Source: an uncultured Bacteroidales bacterium
GTDB lineage: Bacteria; Bacteroidota; Bacteroidia; Bacteroidales; JAUNSR01
Direction: 5' to 3'
DNA length: 7,987 nucleotides
Assembly: GCA_947074245.1 (NCBI GenBank)
Contig: CAMTOW010000080.1
Location: forward strand, 1 to 7,987
Below the pieces are notes generated by a model. The model had not been told where the DNA came from, searched no databases, and saw nothing but the letters and a program-made list of their open reading frames with translations. The translations under genes and the position numbers were made by a program. How positions within the stretch are numbered: position 1 is the first letter of the stretch; every line of letters starts with the position of its first letter. Positions 5,608 to 7,987 of this stretch are shown piece by piece.

Positions 5608-7923
5608 TCAGATAACCGTGAAAATCTCTTTTTGAAGATCTTGATCGTCCGAAGAAGAACCGATCATCACCTCAAAATCTCCTTTTTCAACGATCTTGTT
5701 CATTTTCTTATCATAAAAACTCAATTTATCCGGCGTGATGGTAAACTCGATCATTTTCGATTCTCCAGGTTGTAAGGTAACTCGGGCAAAGTCTTTAAGC
5801 TCTTTAACCGGACGAGTCACGCAACTGAATTTGTCTCGGATATACAACTGCACGATCTCCGTACCTTCTCGTTTGCCAGTATTGGTCACATTCACCGATA
5901 CCGTCAACGATTCGTCCGGTTTGATCTGTTTTTTATCGAGTGTCAGATTCTCATATCCGAACGTCGTATAGGAAAGTCCGAAACCAAACGGATAAAGCGG
6001 CGTGCTCGGTTTAACCACATACGGATGGAAATACATCGAAGGTTTATGGTTATAGATCATCTGAGTCTGTCCTACGCTTCTCGGAATCGTCACGGCCAGT
6101 TTCGCCGAAGGATTCACATCACCGAATATCACTTCGCTGATAGCTTGTCCGCCATACATTCCGGGCTCCCAAGCTTCAATGATCGCCGGCAGATTTTCCG
6201 CAGCCCATTCCACTCCGAGCGGACGACCGTTGATTAGAACCAATAGCGTCGGTTTGCCCGATGCGGCAACTTTCTCGATCAGTTCATTCTGCAATCCGAC
6301 CAAATCGATGTCCGAGCGGTCGGTATCTTCACCACACGTACGATCTGCCCAACGGAAACGCATCATATATTCTCCGGCTACGACGATGTTCAGATCCGCA
6401 TCTTTCGCCTTATTGGCCGCTTCCTCCACTTTTGCCGGATCCATATTGCGCGGATCCCATCCCTGATCGACAAAATCAAACGCGATTTCCGGTGCCGTCT
6501 GTTTCAGTCCGTCCAAGACCGTCGTATAGTTTTCTCTTTTCTGAGGAGCAGACCAATCACCCAGTATATTCATATCATCGGCATTGATACCCGTTACCAA
6601 GATCTTTTTGTATTGATTTTTCGAAAGAGGCAATAATCCGCCTTCGTTCTTCAACAATACGATTCCATTGCGGGCAGCTTCAAGCGCTGTGTTGCGATGT
6701 TCCGGACAAAGTCGAATGTTCATCGTCTCGTTCGGATCCGCATACGGATTTTCAAACAGCCCCAATCGGAACTTGATATCCAGAATTCGTCTTACCGATT
6801 CATCGATACGAGATTCGGGGATACGCCCTTCTCGAACCAGTTCGCATACATATTCGTTCCAGTGAATCCCATGCATGTGCATATCCATTCCCGCTTCGAT
6901 GCTCTGATAAAACGCTTCTTTCAAATTCTCAGCCGTCGCGTGCAAGTCATGAATATGTTCGATATCCATCCAGTCACTAACCACGAAGCCTTTGAAATCC
7001 CATTCGCCACGCAATACGTCGGTCATTAACCACTCATTGCTGTGACAGGGAATTCCGTTAAGTTCATTGTGTGCAGTCATCAACGACATGGCTCCCGCAT
7101 CAACACCCGCTTCAAACGGAGGGAAGAATACTTCACGAAGCGTGCGTTCCGAAATATCGGTAGGTGCTCCGTTCGTTCCGTTAATCGGCTGACTTCCACC
7201 TACGAAATGCTTGATACAAGCCAACACGTCTTCTTTTCCGTTCAGTTCGCCTTGATATCCCTTCACACTTTGTACGCCCATCAACGTAACCAGATACGGA
7301 TCCTCACCGAATGTTTCGCCGACACGCCCCCAACGTGGGTCACGAGCCACCTCCACATTCGGGTTGAACGTCCAGTGCATATTCATCGCACGCATCTCCT
7401 TTGCCGTCTGTCGCGCAATGGTATAGGCCATCGTCGTATCGAAAGAACAAGCCAATCCGATATTGGTCGGATAAACCGTATTATCAGGAGCATTTGCGTT
7501 TCCATGAATCGCATCGATTCCAAAAATGATCGGAATTTGCAAGCGGCTTTCCATTGCCAAACGTTGCAGGTAGTTGGCTTCTTCCAATGTCAATACATGC
7601 AGGAAAGATCCGATTTTACCATCTTTCGTCCATTTCTCGATATCTTTCTCCGTAAATCCCGGATAGAAAGCATTTGCCGTATTGTTCTTCAATTCGTCGG
7701 CTGTCATCACGGCACTGTTGGTCTTTATGTGTTCCACTCCGACGAATTGATTCATCTGACCGACCTTTTCTTCCAAAGTCATTTTTCCGATCAGATCTTC
7801 TATTCGTTCGTTTACCGGTAGGTTCGGGTTCTTATATCCTTTTACCGGCTGGTTCATTGGTGTTGCAGACATAATAAAGGGGATTGTTGCAATTAGTATA
7901 GTTTTCATTTGTGTGTATATCAT
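5608..7923 (-). CDS. GH3 exo-beta-glycosidase (BglX-like), secreted
   Basis: Removes terminal beta-linked sugars, probably glucose, from oligosaccharides such as glucomanno-oligomers; beta-mannosidase or xylosidase activity is not excluded. It has 771 residues, usual for BglX-type GH3. An N-terminal signal peptide is seen in the MKTILIATIPFIMSA stretch from Met6, with cleavage plausible near residue 20, so it is periplasmic. The first domain has IFGIDAIHGN (133-142), DPRWGR (195-200), ACIKHFVG (235-242) and FVVSDWMD (313-320) with nucleophile D317. The second domain contains IVLLKNEGGLLPL (421-433), GEDTDRSDIDL (531-541), and PFGFGLSYTTF (645-655). The C-terminal fibronectin-III-like domain has GTEIVQLYIRD (687-697). 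The acid/base is probably E518 or E532; I cannot decide. The first ATG (7923) overlaps ATGA with an upstream open frame, while Met6 (start at 7908) gives a more standard signal peptide. First complete gene of the operon seen here. Confidence 0.93.
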   Translation of the reverse strand: MIYTQMKTILIATIPFIMSATPMNQPVKGYKNPNLPVNERIEDLIGKMTLEEKVGQMNQFVGVEHIKTNSAVMTADELKNNTANAFYPGFTEKDIEKWTKDGKIGSFLHVLTLEEANYLQRLAMESRLQIPIIFGIDAIHGNANAPDNTVYPTNIGLACSFDTTMAYTIARQTAKEMRAMNMHWTFNPNVEVARDPRWGRVGETFGEDPYLVTLMGVQSVKGYQGELNGKEDVLACIKHFVGGSQPINGTNGAPTDISERTLREVFFPPFEAGVDAGAMSLMTAHNELNGIPCHSNEWLMTDVLRGEWDFKGFVVSDWMDIEHIHDLHATAENLKEAFYQSIEAGMDMHMHGIHWNEYVCELVREGRIPESRIDESVRRILDIKFRLGLFENPYADPNETMNIRLCPEHRNTALEAARNGIVLLKNEGGLLPLSKNQYKKILVTGINADDMNILGDWSAPQKRENYTTVLDGLKQTAPEIAFDFVDQGWDPRNMDPAKVEEAANKAKDADLNIVVAGEYMMRFRWADRTCGEDTDRSDIDLVGLQNELIEKVAASGKPTLLVLINGRPLGVEWAAENLPAIIEAWEPGMYGGQAISEVIFGDVNPSAKLAVTIPRSVGQTQMIYNHKPSMYFHPYVVKPSTPLYPFGFGLSYTTFGYENLTLDKKQIKPDESLTVSVNVTNTGKREGTEIVQLYIRDKFSCVTRPVKELKDFARVTLQPGESKMIEFTITPDKLSFYDKKMNKIVEKGDFEVMIGSSSDDQDLQKEIFTVI

Positions 7924-7987
7924 TTCAGATTGGGCATCTGATCTCTCGTGATCACATGCTTATTACTCATTAGCTTTTTGAAATAAG
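7920..7987 (-). CDS. Possible C-terminal end of an upstream operon gene (partial)
   Basis: Reading leftward from the window edge, one frame stays open for 21 codons and ends in TGA at 7922-7920. It encodes YFKKLMSNKHVITRDQMPNLK. The stop shares ATGA with the first ATG of the GH3 gene, a spacing typical of translationally coupled genes. The other two frames hit stops quickly. No promoter-like element is seen in these 64 bases, which fits an upstream operon gene. In B. fragilis the corresponding cluster includes a sugar/cation symporter, so a transporter is a reasonable guess, but 21 residues cannot identify a family. A frame this short is open by chance about a third of the time. Confidence 0.4.
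   Translation of the reverse strand, partial: YFKKLMSNKHVITRDQMPNLK

Noticed and set aside
7042..7821. Long + strand ORF of 259 codons
   Set aside because: It lies entirely antisense to the GH3 gene, whose family motifs are intact; the translation is rich in Arg/His/Ser/Ile without domain motifs, as expected for a codon shadow.
1..7987. CRISPR arrays, insertion sequences, tRNA/rRNA genes, integration sites
   Set aside because: No arrays of spaced repeats, transposase motifs, terminal inverted repeats or RNA gene signatures were seen on either strand.

Overview
The window looks like a chromosomal segment from a member of the Bacteroidales (Bacteroidota), possibly a relative of Bacteroides, Parabacteroides or Dysgonomonas. 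This is inferred from the gene families, the moderate GC content, the AT-rich leaders without clear Shine-Dalgarno sequences, and a mannan-utilisation cluster resembling the one known from Bacteroides fragilis. The genus cannot be fixed from the sequence alone.

Left part, + strand (1-1891): the window opens inside a class II CCA-adding tRNA nucleotidyltransferase that lacks only its extreme N-terminus and ends at 1388. A strong 16-bp hairpin at 1493-1532 probably terminates it. A leader of about 200 bp follows, with three TGAATC motifs and a perfect 8-bp inverted repeat. It leads to a previously uncalled 50-residue single-pass membrane protein gene (1739-1891).

Centre: a second long hairpin (1916-1970) lies between the small gene and the converging minus-strand genes and can serve both directions.

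Right part, - strand (7987 down to 1985): four tightly packed genes are transcribed leftward. In order they are a secreted GH3 beta-glycosidase, a GH26 beta-mannanase lipoprotein, a GH130 4-O-beta-mannosyl-glucose phosphorylase and an AGE-family cellobiose/mannobiose 2-epimerase. Spacings are 6 nt, 51 nt and an overlap of up to 16 nt. The GH3 start overlaps by ATGA the end of an open frame that leaves the window, so the operon promoter and probably at least one more gene, such as a sugar transporter, lie outside.

How the genes work together: the two exported enzymes trim mannan or glucomannan outside the cytoplasm, the GH26 mainly to short oligomers such as mannobiose and the GH3 by removing terminal residues. 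After import, the cytoplasmic epimerase turns mannobiose into mannosyl-glucose, and the GH130 phosphorylase splits this with phosphate into mannose 1-phosphate and glucose. This is a described Bacteroides pathway rather than a new system. The least explained part of the window is the small membrane protein gene with its structured leader.
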